Source: Micromonospora sp. Llam0
GTDB taxonomy: Bacteria; Actinomycetota; Actinomycetes; Mycobacteriales; Micromonosporaceae
Assembly (NCBI RefSeq): GCF_003751085.1
Contig: NZ_RJJY01000001.1
Span: 868,001 to 932,000, forward strand
Reading direction: 5' to 3'
DNA length: 64,000 bases
The position numbers and the translations under genes were made by a program. Below, piece by piece: positions 24,448-33,681 of the stretch (its first letter is position 1; each line of letters begins with the position of its first letter). The notes under the pieces were generated by a model. That model was given only the letters and a program-made list of their open reading frames with translations, was not told the DNA's origin and made no database searches.

Positions 24448-25651
24448 CCCATCAAGAACTTTTGCGGGGCTGCACTAGGAGGTCGTCCAGCGACGGATCA
24501 GCGATGCGCCATAAAAGCGGGACCGAAGTGCCATCCGGCAGGGTATCGAGGGGATCGGAGCGCAGATTCTCGTCGAAATCATCAAGAATGAGAAGGGTCG
24601 GTGCCCTGTTCGCTGACTCGGTCTGCCCGGCTCCTGCCACCGCAGTGATCACGGATCCGGAATCGACGCAGCCGCTGAGGATTACCGTCCTCAGTCCGGC
24701 TCGGAGCTCGGTAGCCCGGTCGACCAGAGCAGCGGCCAGGGCACTCTTGCCGAGGCCGCCGAGGCCGTACAAGAGGATGCCATTGGCGGCAGGGGCGATA
24801 TCGGCTTCGTCGCTGCCATCGCCCGCCAGGAGGCCGGGAATCTTCCGTAGTTCCCATCGCCGCCCGACGAACCTGTCGTTGGTCTGGTCGGTGCCATACA
24901 CTCGACTGCCGGGAGCGGTGGTCGAGGCACCTTCGGAGAGTGGTGCCACCACCGGTTCCCCACACAGTAGGGACACCACTGACCACTCGTCGAGTCCTGC
25001 CACCACGCGATCGACCGGGTTCGTTGCGGCCTGCAGGGTCTCCTGGACGCTACGGCGGGCGACAGCGATCGCCGCGACCAGGTCAGGGTGGGAAGCCTTG
25101 GCGAGCTCAGCGTACACCTGCGCAAAGAAGTGTGTGGAGAACCGGTCGGAAAGCGTGCCCTGGGTCGCGACCACGGCCGGGACGCCGCCCGAAGACAGGG
25201 CGCTGGCGAAGGAACTGCCAAATGGCTCGGAGAATACATCGCCCTGGCAGGAGGCGAGGCTGATGATCGGAGGTAGCGGTGCCTCGGCGGCGCAAGCTTG
25301 CAGGAACACCGACGATGTCACCGCGACTGCGTCGCCCGCGTCATCTTCGAGGTGCAACAGGCCAGGGGAACCGTGTGCGTGCACATGCAGCACGTGTGGG
25401 AGGTGGTCGCGCAGGCCTGCGGCGATCGCGCCGATCGTGGCAAATCGTACCTCCTTGACCTGGGCGTCGTAGGTCCGAGCCTGCCCGACCGCTTCGATGA
25501 CCGCTCGCAGTTCCCGCTCGTAGTCGAGAAGTTGGCCGCCACCGGTCAGCGGTGACGCGATAGCGATCAGGATCCTCAGCGGACCGGGCAGCGGACGGAC
25601 GGAAGGCGCCCCGCTGTGCCGATAGAAGTGCACACTGCGGTGCAGCCCTAG

Positions 25652-27320
25652 CTTGATCTTTAACCTGTGCGGCGTGGTCTGGGATTGGCCGATTTTTTCT
25701 TTCTGGAGGTCGTCTTCCCGGTTTGGCTGCTGGTGACGGTGTGGACGTCGTAGCGGCGGGTGGGGTGACGGTTGGGTGTGCCGGGTGGTCGTCCGGGGCC
25801 TGGCCGGGTGGGTTTCGGCGCGCTGGCGGGGCAGGTGCTTGTCGGACGTAGGTGCCGAAATCCGCGGCGGACCCGGGATGGGGTGAGCCGTTCGGGTGGC
25901 GCTGGTCGTTCCCATGGGTGACGCAGGTCGGCGGCCAGTGGCCGGGCCAGCCTCAGCTGCGTGTAGGCGGCGATGATCAGCCAGGTCCACCGGTCGGCGG
26001 CGTGCGGGTCGCGCAGTTTCGGCACTGTCCAGCCGAGGGTCTGCTTGAACAGCCGGAACGTGTGCTCGATGTCGAAGCGGCGTAGGAACGCCTGCCACAA
26101 CAGGTCGATCATCGCCGGATCCGGGCTGGGATCGTGGCCCGGCTCGTGGTCGATACCGGTGGACCACCACAACCATACCGGTTTCGCGGTCGCGCCCGAC
26201 GGCAGCCGCCCGACGTCGAGACGGATCACGGTGCCTTCCAGGATCGGCAGTGCAGGGCAGTCGGTCCAGGCCGCGCGGCGGGTCAGTCTCGGATGCAAGC
26301 GGTGCCAGGCTCGGGCGGTGACGGTGCCGTAGAGGCGGGTATCGGTCACCGTGGTCACATCCGGGGCACCCCAACTGCGGGGGTCGCCGAAGATGAACTC
26401 GGCGCCGTGGCGGGGCAGCCGGCCCCGCCGGCCGGGCAGCGGTGGTGGCGCGGGTCGGCGCAGGACCCTGTCCGAGCGCAGCCTGGCCAGGACGCGCACC
26501 GGCAGGTCCCGCAGCAGCCAGGCCAGGCGGGCCGCGTCGTAGCCTGCGTCCATCACCACCCAGACCTGCGGATCGCCGGGCCGCCAATGGCCGGCGGCGA
26601 TCAACCGGCCGACCACGTCCCGCAACTGGGCGGCGGTCACCGCCGCCAGATCCGCACCCGGAGCCAAGCGGACCGCGTCCAGCGGTGCGGTCCACGAGGT
26701 GCGGCCGGTCTCCAACGCCACAACGAACGCATACGGCCAGCCCGGAACTCCGATGTGCTGGTCCCTGCCACGGCCGTAGGTGTGACACAGGATCCGCTCC
26801 GGCGACGTGTGCGCCTCCGGCCGCAGCCAGCACGTCACATCCACGGCCAGGACGAGCCGCCCGTCAGCCGCCCGCGGCGGCGGCACCGCCGCCACCGCCG
26901 TACGCAGCCGTTGCACGTCAACCCGCCCGGCGGCCAAGGCGTCGTACAACGCGCCGTGCCCACGGCGGTACTCCGCTACCAGCGACAACCCGGGCAACGA
27001 CCGCACCGGCCCATCCGCGCACAACACCGCGTCGGTCAACTCGAACAACGCATCCGACCGCCGTGACAGGGCCTGGTGGAAGTCCCGCCGAAACCCGGCC
27101 AACACCTCCGCCGGATCCCTCACCGGCCCGGTCGAGACAGAGCCGGGTAACACCAGCCCACTCAGATGGTCCAAAATCGTGGCCACGGCCACCGCCTTGA
27201 TCTCGCGTCCTTGCCAGGGAACCCGAAGATCATCAACGGTGGCCGTTCCCACGTCAGCCCGACACGCCGGAATCCTCACAGGAGCAACCGGCGCCCGCCA
27301 CCGACGGGTTAAAAATCAAG
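25652..27320 (-). mobile_element. IS701/IS4-like insertion sequence with CTAG duplication
   Basis: 1669 bp bounded by CTTGATCTTTAACC and GGTTAAAAATCAAG (14-bp inverted repeats, one mismatch). Both ends are flanked by CTAG (25648-25651, 27321-27324), a 4-bp target duplication, so the insertion is recent enough to be intact. Confidence 0.9.
25660..27279 (-). CDS. IS701/IS4-type DDE transposase
   Basis: 539 residues, full length, GTG start at 27279. VLAVDVTCWLRPEAH (first D), VWVVMDAGYDAARLAW (second D) and FDIEHTFRLFKQTLGW (E) form the DDE core. The basic tail GPGRPPGTPNRHP is typical of this actinobacterial group. The stop codon lies in the left inverted repeat. Confidence 0.9.
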   Translation of the reverse strand: MRIPACRADVGTATVDDLRVPWQGREIKAVAVATILDHLSGLVLPGSVSTGPVRDPAEVLAGFRRDFHQALSRRSDALFELTDAVLCADGPVRSLPGLSLVAEYRRGHGALYDALAAGRVDVQRLRTAVAAVPPPRAADGRLVLAVDVTCWLRPEAHTSPERILCHTYGRGRDQHIGVPGWPYAFVVALETGRTSWTAPLDAVRLAPGADLAAVTAAQLRDVVGRLIAAGHWRPGDPQVWVVMDAGYDAARLAWLLRDLPVRVLARLRSDRVLRRPAPPPLPGRRGRLPRHGAEFIFGDPRSWGAPDVTTVTDTRLYGTVTARAWHRLHPRLTRRAAWTDCPALPILEGTVIRLDVGRLPSGATAKPVWLWWSTGIDHEPGHDPSPDPAMIDLLWQAFLRRFDIEHTFRLFKQTLGWTVPKLRDPHAADRWTWLIIAAYTQLRLARPLAADLRHPWERPAPPERLTPSRVRRGFRHLRPTSTCPASAPKPTRPGPGRPPGTPNRHPTRRYDVHTVTSSQTGKTTSRKKKSANPRPRRTG

Positions 27321-27725
27321 CTAGCGGAACGCTGGAACGTAGCTCCGGCAGCGCCTCCCACGGCAGTTGGCCTCCGCCGGCCGCAGCCAGGTCGTCCGAC
27401 AACAGCAGGCCGAGCCGAAGCGCGGCTCCGTCGGACTCCGCGCCGGTGATTGCCTGCGACAGAACTGTGTTCACCTGCGCAGGCAGGAACTCCTCGGCAA
27501 GCCGTTCGGCCGCGACCTTCAACAGTTCGGTGACCGATGGTTGGTGGTCGTCGTCGACACCGGCCGTTCGCATGTGCCGAGCACGTGCTCGTCGAAGGTC
27601 GGCGACCGCGTTACGGATACCTTCGGTGATTCCGCGATGCGCGGCGGTCGTGGTGCCACGATCGGTCCGCAGCGCGACGTGGCTCTGGTCGATCTGCAGC
27701 ATGGCGCTGTGGATCAGCGACGACC

Positions 27726-27890
27726 TCAACGGCCGTCTTTGCGGCGCGGAGGCGGCGCCGCTCCTTCATCGCGATCTCGATCCGGCCGGGGGACGGGTCT
27801 CGGGGGGTTACACACGTCGCATTTGAAGGCAACTGCTCCGTGTGGGCATTGCGGCGACAAGGGCTCATCGCCGCGGCTGGGTAGGGTCAC
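27726..27890 (-). CDS. small Cys-rich (zinc-ribbon-like) protein
   Basis: 54 residues from GTG 27890 with an AGGAGAC ribosome site. It contains CPHGAVAFKCDVCNPP, a possible three-Cys/one-His metal site, then a Pro/Arg-rich tail. Its stop overlaps the TTG start of the CHAT gene (TTGA) and it follows the four-TM gene by 30 bp, so the three were probably one operon. No named family is recognised. Confidence 0.6.
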   Translation of the reverse strand: MTLPSRGDEPLSPQCPHGAVAFKCDVCNPPRPVPRPDRDRDEGAAPPPRRKDGR

Positions 27891-27920
27891 GGACGTCTCC
27901 TATCGGGTCGGCGGGACTCG

Positions 27921-28586
27921 TCAGGGCTCTTGGTCGGAATGAGCCGCGCGGCGGCGCCGGTGCAGCAGGACCTCGTCGCGTACCGTCCAGATGATCTCGG
28001 CAAGGGACACGCAACCGGCCAGCCCGGTCCCGGCCCAGCGCCACGCTGCCTCCCCTGCGCTCAGCGGGGTGTTCCCGCCGTAGCTCTCGGGGGGCGCTAG
28101 AGCCAAGGCGATTGCGATGAACAACAGGGCGATTCCGGCGTTGTATGACAACTGGGTGCGCCGATGCCAGCGCCGCCACCGCAGCATGTCGTTGCGTTGC
28201 ACGCGGGCGCGCAGCCTTTGCTCGGCAGGGGGAGCGAGTACGGTGGTTAGCCGTCCCCACGCCTCCACATCGGCCTTCGAGTAGAGGACGGCGCGTCCAC
28301 GGAAGCCGAACTGAACGCACATCACCAGTACGGCGCAGACCACGACCAGGGTGGTGAGCGTCGCGCCCGGCCATCGAAATGAGGTGGGCGCCTGTGCGAC
28401 GACGCCGAGGAGCGCTAGCGAAAAGCCGGCCAGGAGCGGTGCAGCCACTCCCGTCTTGGCGTCATAGGCGGCAGGCTGCCCGAAGTCACCGGGCCCGGTC
28501 CAGATCGTCTCAGCTTTTCCTTGATGGTCCACGACATCTGGCTTGCCTGTGCCGTCCGCGCCAGCGACCTCGGTGGAGGATGTCAT
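27921..28586 (-). CDS. four-TM membrane protein upstream of the CHAT gene
   Basis: 221 residues. Four predicted TM helices: VAAPLLAGFSLALLGVVAQA, TLTTLVVVCAVLVMCVQFGF, NAGIALLFIAIALALAP and RWAGTGLAGCVSLAEIIWTV, with a hydrophilic N-terminus and an Arg-rich cytoplasmic loop and tail. No enzyme motif. Position directly before the Cys-rich and CHAT genes suggests a membrane partner of that system. Confidence 0.7.
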   Translation of the reverse strand: MTSSTEVAGADGTGKPDVVDHQGKAETIWTGPGDFGQPAAYDAKTGVAAPLLAGFSLALLGVVAQAPTSFRWPGATLTTLVVVCAVLVMCVQFGFRGRAVLYSKADVEAWGRLTTVLAPPAEQRLRARVQRNDMLRWRRWHRRTQLSYNAGIALLFIAIALALAPPESYGGNTPLSAGEAAWRWAGTGLAGCVSLAEIIWTVRDEVLLHRRRRAAHSDQEP

Positions 28587-28838
28587 CGGTACCGGTCCGT
28601 CGCCGACGATCGGAAGTCTCCCATGTCGACATTGTCACGGTCGGCCTCCGCAGAGTCCAGCGTTCGCCAGTTCGGTTGCCCCGGCCGATGTGGACGTCCG
28701 GCCCCACCGTGCTGTGACACCGTGAACGGCCGACCCGATCCGGTGTTGAGCCAATACGGAACCCGGTCCGTGCGTCGGGCGTCCGATCGGCGACGGCGAC
28801 GGGGATGCGCCGAAACCCGGCGAGGCGTGCGAGCTCGG

Positions 28839-29516
28839 TCAGCTGACCGGTGCCTGCGGGACCGGCTTGATCAGCCGCGCCGCGGTGGCCTTGCGGACCG
28901 CGTCGACCCGCGACACCGCGTGCAGCTTCGCGTAGATGTTCGTCAGGTGCCGTTTGACGGTAGCCTCCGTGATGCCCAGCCGCCCGGCGATCTGGGCGTT
29001 GCTCAGCGCGTCCGCGGTCAACCGCAGCACCTCCAACTCCCGATCGGTCAACGGTGGCGTGGCGCGCGGTCGCTGCCGGTCGAGCCGTTCCACGGTTGCG
29101 CGGGACACCGCCAGCAGGACGTTCTGCACGGGCCGGCGTACCACCGACCGGACGGCGGCGACGAGTTCGTCCCGCAGGATCGTCTTGAGCAGGTACGCGA
29201 CCGCGCCGGCCGCCAGCAGTTCGGACACGAGGTCCGGGTCGTCGTGCATGGTCACCACGACGACCCGGGTCTGCGGGGCAGCCCGGCCGACCTGGCGGAC
29301 GACGGCGGCGGCGCCGAGGCCGGGCATCTCGACGTCCAGCAGCAGGACGTCGGGTCGTAACCGGACGCACACGGCTACCGCCTCCGGCCCGGTCGATGCC
29401 TCGCCGACGACCGTGAATCCGGCATCGGTGCAGAGCATCTCGCGGATGCCGTCGCGCATCAGCGTGTGGTCGTCGGCGAGACAGACCCGGATCTGCTGCC
29501 GGTCCGGGGCGGTCAA
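28839..29516 (-). CDS. NarL/LuxR-type response regulator
   Basis: 225 residues. The receiver domain has acidic pocket ADD (14-16), phospho-acceptor D61 in LLLDVEMPG and the conserved Lys in AYLLKTI. The C-terminal LuxR HTH is PLTDRELEVLRLTADALSNA, then TVKRHLTNIYAKL. The histidine kinase gene ends 4 nt into this start, so the pair is cotranslated. Target genes are unknown. Confidence 0.93.
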   Translation of the reverse strand: MTAPDRQQIRVCLADDHTLMRDGIREMLCTDAGFTVVGEASTGPEAVAVCVRLRPDVLLLDVEMPGLGAAAVVRQVGRAAPQTRVVVVTMHDDPDLVSELLAAGAVAYLLKTILRDELVAAVRSVVRRPVQNVLLAVSRATVERLDRQRPRATPPLTDRELEVLRLTADALSNAQIAGRLGITEATVKRHLTNIYAKLHAVSRVDAVRKATAARLIKPVPQAPVS

Positions 29517-30595
29517 AGCCCGCTCTCCAGCAGCGGGACCCGTACCTCGACTCGGGTGCCCTTACCTGGCTCGCTGACGACGGCGAGTCGTCCTCGCAGC
29601 AGCAACGTCCGTTCCCGCATCGACGGTAGTCCGCCGCCGGCCCGGTCCGGTCCACCCGGGTCGAAGCCCCGTCCGTCGTCGGAGACCACGGCGCGCACCT
29701 CGGTGGCAGCTACGTCGACGGTGACGTCCAGTTGGCTCGGCGCTGCGTGGCGTAGCGCGTTGCGGACCGCCTCGCGCAGGATCAGGTAGAGCTCCTCGGT
29801 GGTGTCCGGCGGTAGGGCCTTGGCGTCGCCGGTGATGCGCAGCGAGGCCCGTACCGATGGTGGTGTCGTCACCTTCAGGTAGTCGCGCAGCGCGCTCGCG
29901 AGGCCCTCCTCGCCGACACAACAGCGGAGTTCGGCGGACAGTTGCTGCACGGTACGCACCGCCTCGCCGAGGTACTCGACCGCGCTGTCGAGATGGGCCC
30001 GCGCACGCGCCTGGTCGTGCTCGGCGTAGTGCCGGTTCAGGTCCAGCCGGTGCAGCGTCAGGCTCATGCCGTGCAGCACCCGGTCGTGCAACTCCCGAGC
30101 GATCCGTCTTCGCTCCTCCTGCCGGGACTCCTGCAGTTTTGCCATCAGGAACGTCACGTAGGACATGGAACCGATGGCGACCCGCGCCATGATCGCCTTA
30201 TGGAACAGATTGCTGATCCGGGTCGCGCTGATGCTGTCGGAGGGGTCGAATTCGCGATTGATGATCGGCAGGCCGACCTCGAACAACGTGATGGCGGCGC
30301 GTAGCGACTCCACCGGGTGGATGCCGTGCTCGGCCCGCTGCGCACCGATTTCGACACTGGACAGCCGAGCCTCGCCCGTCAGCGCTACCCGGGGTGCGTC
30401 CGGCAGTTCGAGCTGAGCCGCCACGTCGTCGAGGACCGACGCGACCTGGCCGGCGAGCTGTTCGACGACCTCCGGCCGGCTGATCAACTGGTTGCCCTGC
30501 TGCCGTAGCGCCGTGGTGAACGCGACGAAGATTTCGTCGAGGATCCCCGTGGTGTCCGGGCTACGGGCCGCGTCCGCGTCACGCCCAGTTGTCAA
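29513..30595 (-). CDS. HisKA_3-type sensor histidine kinase
   Basis: 360 residues from TTG 30595, preferred because of an upstream GGGGAGG; longer starts add unlikely sequence. The N-terminal ~150 residues are a cytoplasmic helical sensor region without TM helices. The H-box is ERRRIARELHDRVLHG (H170). HATPase N-box ILREAVRNALRHA and G-box SDDGRGFDPGG follow. It phosphorylates the NarL-type regulator encoded next. The sensed signal is not evident. Confidence 0.9.
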   Translation of the reverse strand: MTTGRDADAARSPDTTGILDEIFVAFTTALRQQGNQLISRPEVVEQLAGQVASVLDDVAAQLELPDAPRVALTGEARLSSVEIGAQRAEHGIHPVESLRAAITLFEVGLPIINREFDPSDSISATRISNLFHKAIMARVAIGSMSYVTFLMAKLQESRQEERRRIARELHDRVLHGMSLTLHRLDLNRHYAEHDQARARAHLDSAVEYLGEAVRTVQQLSAELRCCVGEEGLASALRDYLKVTTPPSVRASLRITGDAKALPPDTTEELYLILREAVRNALRHAAPSQLDVTVDVAATEVRAVVSDDGRGFDPGGPDRAGGGLPSMRERTLLLRGRLAVVSEPGKGTRVEVRVPLLESGL

Positions 30596-31143
30596 GAGGC
30601 CTCCCCGTCGACGCCTGTCACGGAGACTTATGATAGCGCTCCCGACTGGAACATCCACCCCTTGCCGGGTTTTGCGTGTCGGGATTGGATAAACCCTGCT
30701 CAGGCCGCTTGGATGTGGCCTCTGGTCAAGATGTATGCAGACCATAAACATCGTTTTAGTAATTTACCGATATAAATCAACTGGAATCCTCCTCCGTCGG
30801 ACTTGGTCGGCCAGTTTGTCGTGCTGCGGGGAAGGTGGCGAAACCTCGTCTGGCAGCCTGCGCCGGCCCGCGCGTCGTCCGACCCGGCGGTGCGCCTGCA
30901 TCCCGGCTGCATCCGTACGCGCCGTTGGTCGAGGCGTCGCGCGTCCTTGGTCGTAGCCGGCGCCGCCACCTTCATGGAACCTGCCAGCGAATGGGGCTCT
31001 GCCACCTTGGCCGGCCCATGGGCCGGCCCCTACCGTCGATCCATCGACGGCCGTCGTTGTCGTGGGTCAGGTGGGCCCACGGTCGGCCCTCAGCGGGCAG
31101 CCCACCGACGAGTCGCCCGACGCGAGGAAGGGAGCAGTCCGTC
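30596..31143. other. divergent promoter region with AT-rich island
   Basis: 548 bp between the two-component system and the membrane glycoconjugate operon. About 30720-30795 is strikingly AT-rich for this genome (AAACATCGTTTTAGTAATTT), a likely regulator or promoter region. The remainder is GC-rich leader ending with AGGAAGGGAG before the ATG at 31144. No gene is supported. Confidence 0.5.
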
Positions 31144-32178
31144 ATGGCCGAAGACGAGCCGGCCTCCGCCGGCCGAGAGCCGGCCCCCATCACTGCCCGG
31201 CGTGGTCGCCGGCTCGTAGGGCGACTGGTCGTCGGGGCGTTCGTGGCCGCCGTCTGCGTCGCCGTCGCGCTCGCACTACGTGACCAGGACTGGTCGACGC
31301 TCGGCCAGCTGACCCGCCCGCGGACGGTGCCGGTGCTGGCCGTGGCGCTGGCGGTCACCTCGGGCGGCCTGCTCTGCGCCGCCCGCGCATGGCTGCTGAC
31401 CATCTCCGCGACCGGCGCACCGGTGCCGGTCACCGCCGGGGTCCGGATGTTCTTCGTCGGCTTCCTCGGCAAGTTCCTGCCTGGCCGGGTCTGGGGACTA
31501 CTCGCCCTGCTCAAGCTCGGCGAGCGGGCCGGGGTGAGCCATCCCAGGATGGCGGGAATCTACCTGGTGAACGTGGTGGTGGTGCTGCTCAGCGGTGGGG
31601 CCGTCGGCCTGCTGGTCGCGCCGGCCCTGCTCGGCGTCCACTCCCTCTGGTGGTTCCCGGCTCTCGGCGCACTGCTCGTGCTGCTTTTCGTCCGGCCGGT
31701 GCTGATCGACCGGGTGGTCGCCGTGGCGGCCCGGCTGGCCCGTCGGCAGCAGCCGGCGCGGATGGCCAGGCCGGAGCACCTACGGCGGTCGATCGGCTGG
31801 CAGACGGCCTCGTGGGTGCTGTTCGGGGTGCACGTCTGGCTGGTCGCCACCCTGCTGGGTGCCGCGCCGGTCAGGGCGCTGCCAGTGGCGCTGGGAGCCT
31901 TCGCGATCGCCAGCGTGGCCGGCACCCTGGCGGTGTTCGTTCCGGACGGCGTCGGGGTGCGGGACGTGCTGCTGATCGCCGCCCTGACCACCGTATTACC
32001 GCTGCCGGCGGCGGTCACCACCGCCATCGCCAGCCGGGTGCTCTGCACTCTCGCCGAAATCCTCACCGCCGGGGCCGCCCTGCTCGGCACCGCGCTGCAC
32101 GACCGGCGCGCCGCACGCGCGGCCGCCACGTCGGCGGACACCCGGGCCGAACGGTCCACGGCCCCGGCTTCGTTCTGA
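31144..32178 (+). CDS. UPF0104/LPG-synthase-TM-like integral membrane protein
   Basis: 344 residues with about eight hydrophobic helices after a basic N-terminus. VGFLGKFLPGRVWGLLALLK and FVPDGVGVRDVLLIAAL match the lysylphosphatidylglycerol synthase TM / UPF0104 family, often flippase- or transporter-like. No aminoacyl-transferase domain. First gene of a six-gene run; it probably handles a lipid-linked glycoconjugate, by inference. Confidence 0.8.
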   Translation: MAEDEPASAGREPAPITARRGRRLVGRLVVGAFVAAVCVAVALALRDQDWSTLGQLTRPRTVPVLAVALAVTSGGLLCAARAWLLTISATGAPVPVTAGVRMFFVGFLGKFLPGRVWGLLALLKLGERAGVSHPRMAGIYLVNVVVVLLSGGAVGLLVAPALLGVHSLWWFPALGALLVLLFVRPVLIDRVVAVAARLARRQQPARMARPEHLRRSIGWQTASWVLFGVHVWLVATLLGAAPVRALPVALGAFAIASVAGTLAVFVPDGVGVRDVLLIAALTTVLPLPAAVTTAIASRVLCTLAEILTAGAALLGTALHDRRAARAAATSADTRAERSTAPASF

Positions 32179-32253
32179 CCCGCGACTGTCCGCCACCGCC
32201 TGCCATCGGCGCGCACCTGCTCGCCGCGATCGCAAGAGAAAGGGCCCAGCGAG

Positions 32254-33681
32254 ATGCCACCACTGTTCTCCATCGACGACGCCGAACAGCTCAGCGTCGA
32301 GCAGGTGCACGATCTGTACCGCCGACATGTGAACAAGGGCCAGGTCAGTCTGATGACCTCGTTCGGGTTCGGCCGGGAACTCGCCGACCGGGCCGAAGGC
32401 GCCTACATCCACACCCGCGACGGCCGGCGGATTCTCGACTTCACCGGCGGCGTCGGGGTGCTCAACCACGGCCACAACCATCCGCGCATCCTGGCTGCCC
32501 GACGCCGGTTCGCCGAGCGGCAGCGGATGGAGGTGCACAAGACCTACTTCTCTCCGTACCTCGCCGCGTTGTCGCACAACCTGGCCGCGATCCTGCCCGG
32601 CGACCTCGACATGTCGTTCCTGCCGAACTCCGGCGCGGAGGCCGTCGAGGGCGCGGTGAAGCTGGCGTACAAGTACCACGGCGGGCGGCGCAACACGATC
32701 CTGCGCAGCGACATCAGCTTTCACGGCAAGCTGCTCGGCTCCGGCAGCCTCACCGGCAGCACCCAGAACCACTTCACCTTCCCCGGCATCCCCGGGGTGG
32801 TGTCGTTCGACTACGACGACCTGGCCGCCGTGCGGGCTGCGGTGCAGGCCAGCCGCGACCGCAAGGGCCGCAGCGACGTGTACGCCATCCTCATCGAACC
32901 GTTCAGCGCCTCGACGATGCGGTGGTGCTCGGAGGAGTTCCTGCGCGGCCTGCGTGAGCTGTGCACCCGTGAGGACATCGTGTTGATCTTCGACGAGATC
33001 TACACCGGCTGGGGCAAGACCGGGACCATGTTCCACTTCATGCGCTACCCCGGGCTGGTCCCCGACGTGGTGACCACCTCGAAGTCCTTCGGCGGGGGCA
33101 AGTCGTCGATCTCGGCGTACGTGGCCCGCCGGCCGATCTTCACCAAGGCGTACGGCAGCCTCAACGACGCGTTGCTGCAGAGCACCAGCACCACCTACTA
33201 CGGCTTCGGCGAGGAGACCGCGACCGCGATCGAGGCGATCAACGTGGCGGTCGACGAGGACTTCCCGGCCCGGGCGCGGGCCATCGAGCGGGTGCTCGCG
33301 CCGGGACTGGACCGGATCGCCAAGGAACACCCCGACGTGGTGACCGAGGTACGGGGTGCCGGGGCGCTCTGGGGCGTCTTCCTCAACAGCGCCCGCTCGC
33401 TCGATCTGGTCGCCAAGGTCGCACCGGGCAGGCTCGCCAAGGACCCGCAGTTCGGCACCAAGCTGGTCACCTGCGCGGTGATCAACGCCCTCTACCGCGA
33501 CCACGACATCTACAGCTACTACACGCTCAACGGCAGAAACCCGCTGGTGGTGGGGCCACCGCTGGTCGTCGAACCAGCTGAGGTCGAGCACTTCCTCGAC
33601 TGCCTGGACCGGACTCTCTCACTCGGCATGACCCGGCTGCTGGCCCGCTTCGTGGCCGAGAAGGTGTCGTCGCTGTGGTGA
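32254..33681 (+). CDS. class III PLP-dependent aminotransferase
   Basis: 475 residues. PLP-binding motifs: LDFTGGVGVLNHGHNHPRI, FLPNSGAEAVEGAVKLAYKY, VLIFDEIYTGWGKTG and the Schiff-base Lys in VVTTSKSFGGGKSS (about K277). Related to acetylornithine/diaminobutyrate-type transaminases. In this cluster it may make an amino group for a lipid- or sugar-linked product. Substrate not assignable. Confidence 0.88.
   Translation: MPPLFSIDDAEQLSVEQVHDLYRRHVNKGQVSLMTSFGFGRELADRAEGAYIHTRDGRRILDFTGGVGVLNHGHNHPRILAARRRFAERQRMEVHKTYFSPYLAALSHNLAAILPGDLDMSFLPNSGAEAVEGAVKLAYKYHGGRRNTILRSDISFHGKLLGSGSLTGSTQNHFTFPGIPGVVSFDYDDLAAVRAAVQASRDRKGRSDVYAILIEPFSASTMRWCSEEFLRGLRELCTREDIVLIFDEIYTGWGKTGTMFHFMRYPGLVPDVVTTSKSFGGGKSSISAYVARRPIFTKAYGSLNDALLQSTSTTYYGFGEETATAIEAINVAVDEDFPARARAIERVLAPGLDRIAKEHPDVVTEVRGAGALWGVFLNSARSLDLVAKVAPGRLAKDPQFGTKLVTCAVINALYRDHDIYSYYTLNGRNPLVVGPPLVVEPAEVEHFLDCLDRTLSLGMTRLLARFVAEKVSSLW

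Larger units (their letters stand above)
20329..24475 (+). mobile_element. IS630-family element carrying a passenger gene and a group II intron
   Basis: Inverted repeats GTGCAGCCCCGC-a/a-AAGTTCTTGA (20329-20352) and its inverse (24452-24475) differ at one base. TA dinucleotides flank both ends (20327-20328, 24476-24477), as expected for IS630/Tc1 insertion. Inside: a passenger gene on the minus strand, then the transposase on the plus strand, split by a group II intron. Confidence 0.85.
24478..27729 (-). pseudogene. CHAT protease-NB-ARC (STAND) NTPase, interrupted and truncated
   Basis: N-terminal part 27729-27321, then an IS701-like insertion, then 25647-24478. Removing the IS and one CTAG copy restores one frame (SSVPLGLHRSVHFYRHSG). 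CHAT caspase-like dyad: His in HVLHVHAHGSPG and Cys in IISLASCQGDVF. An NB-ARC-type NTPase follows: VGRRWELRKIPG, Walker A LYGLGGLGKSALA, Walker B APTLLILDDFDEN. Coding stops at the IS630 right end (SLDDLL). Such proteins act as ligand-gated death proteases in bacterial conflict systems. The TTG start at 27729 overlaps the stop of the small gene upstream; ATG 27702 is an alternative. Confidence 0.8.

Noticed and set aside
24452..26833. 793-codon minus-strand frame
   Set aside because: A chimera of the CHAT/NB-ARC fragment, the IS630 end and out-of-frame IS701-like sequence; annotated instead as separate pieces.
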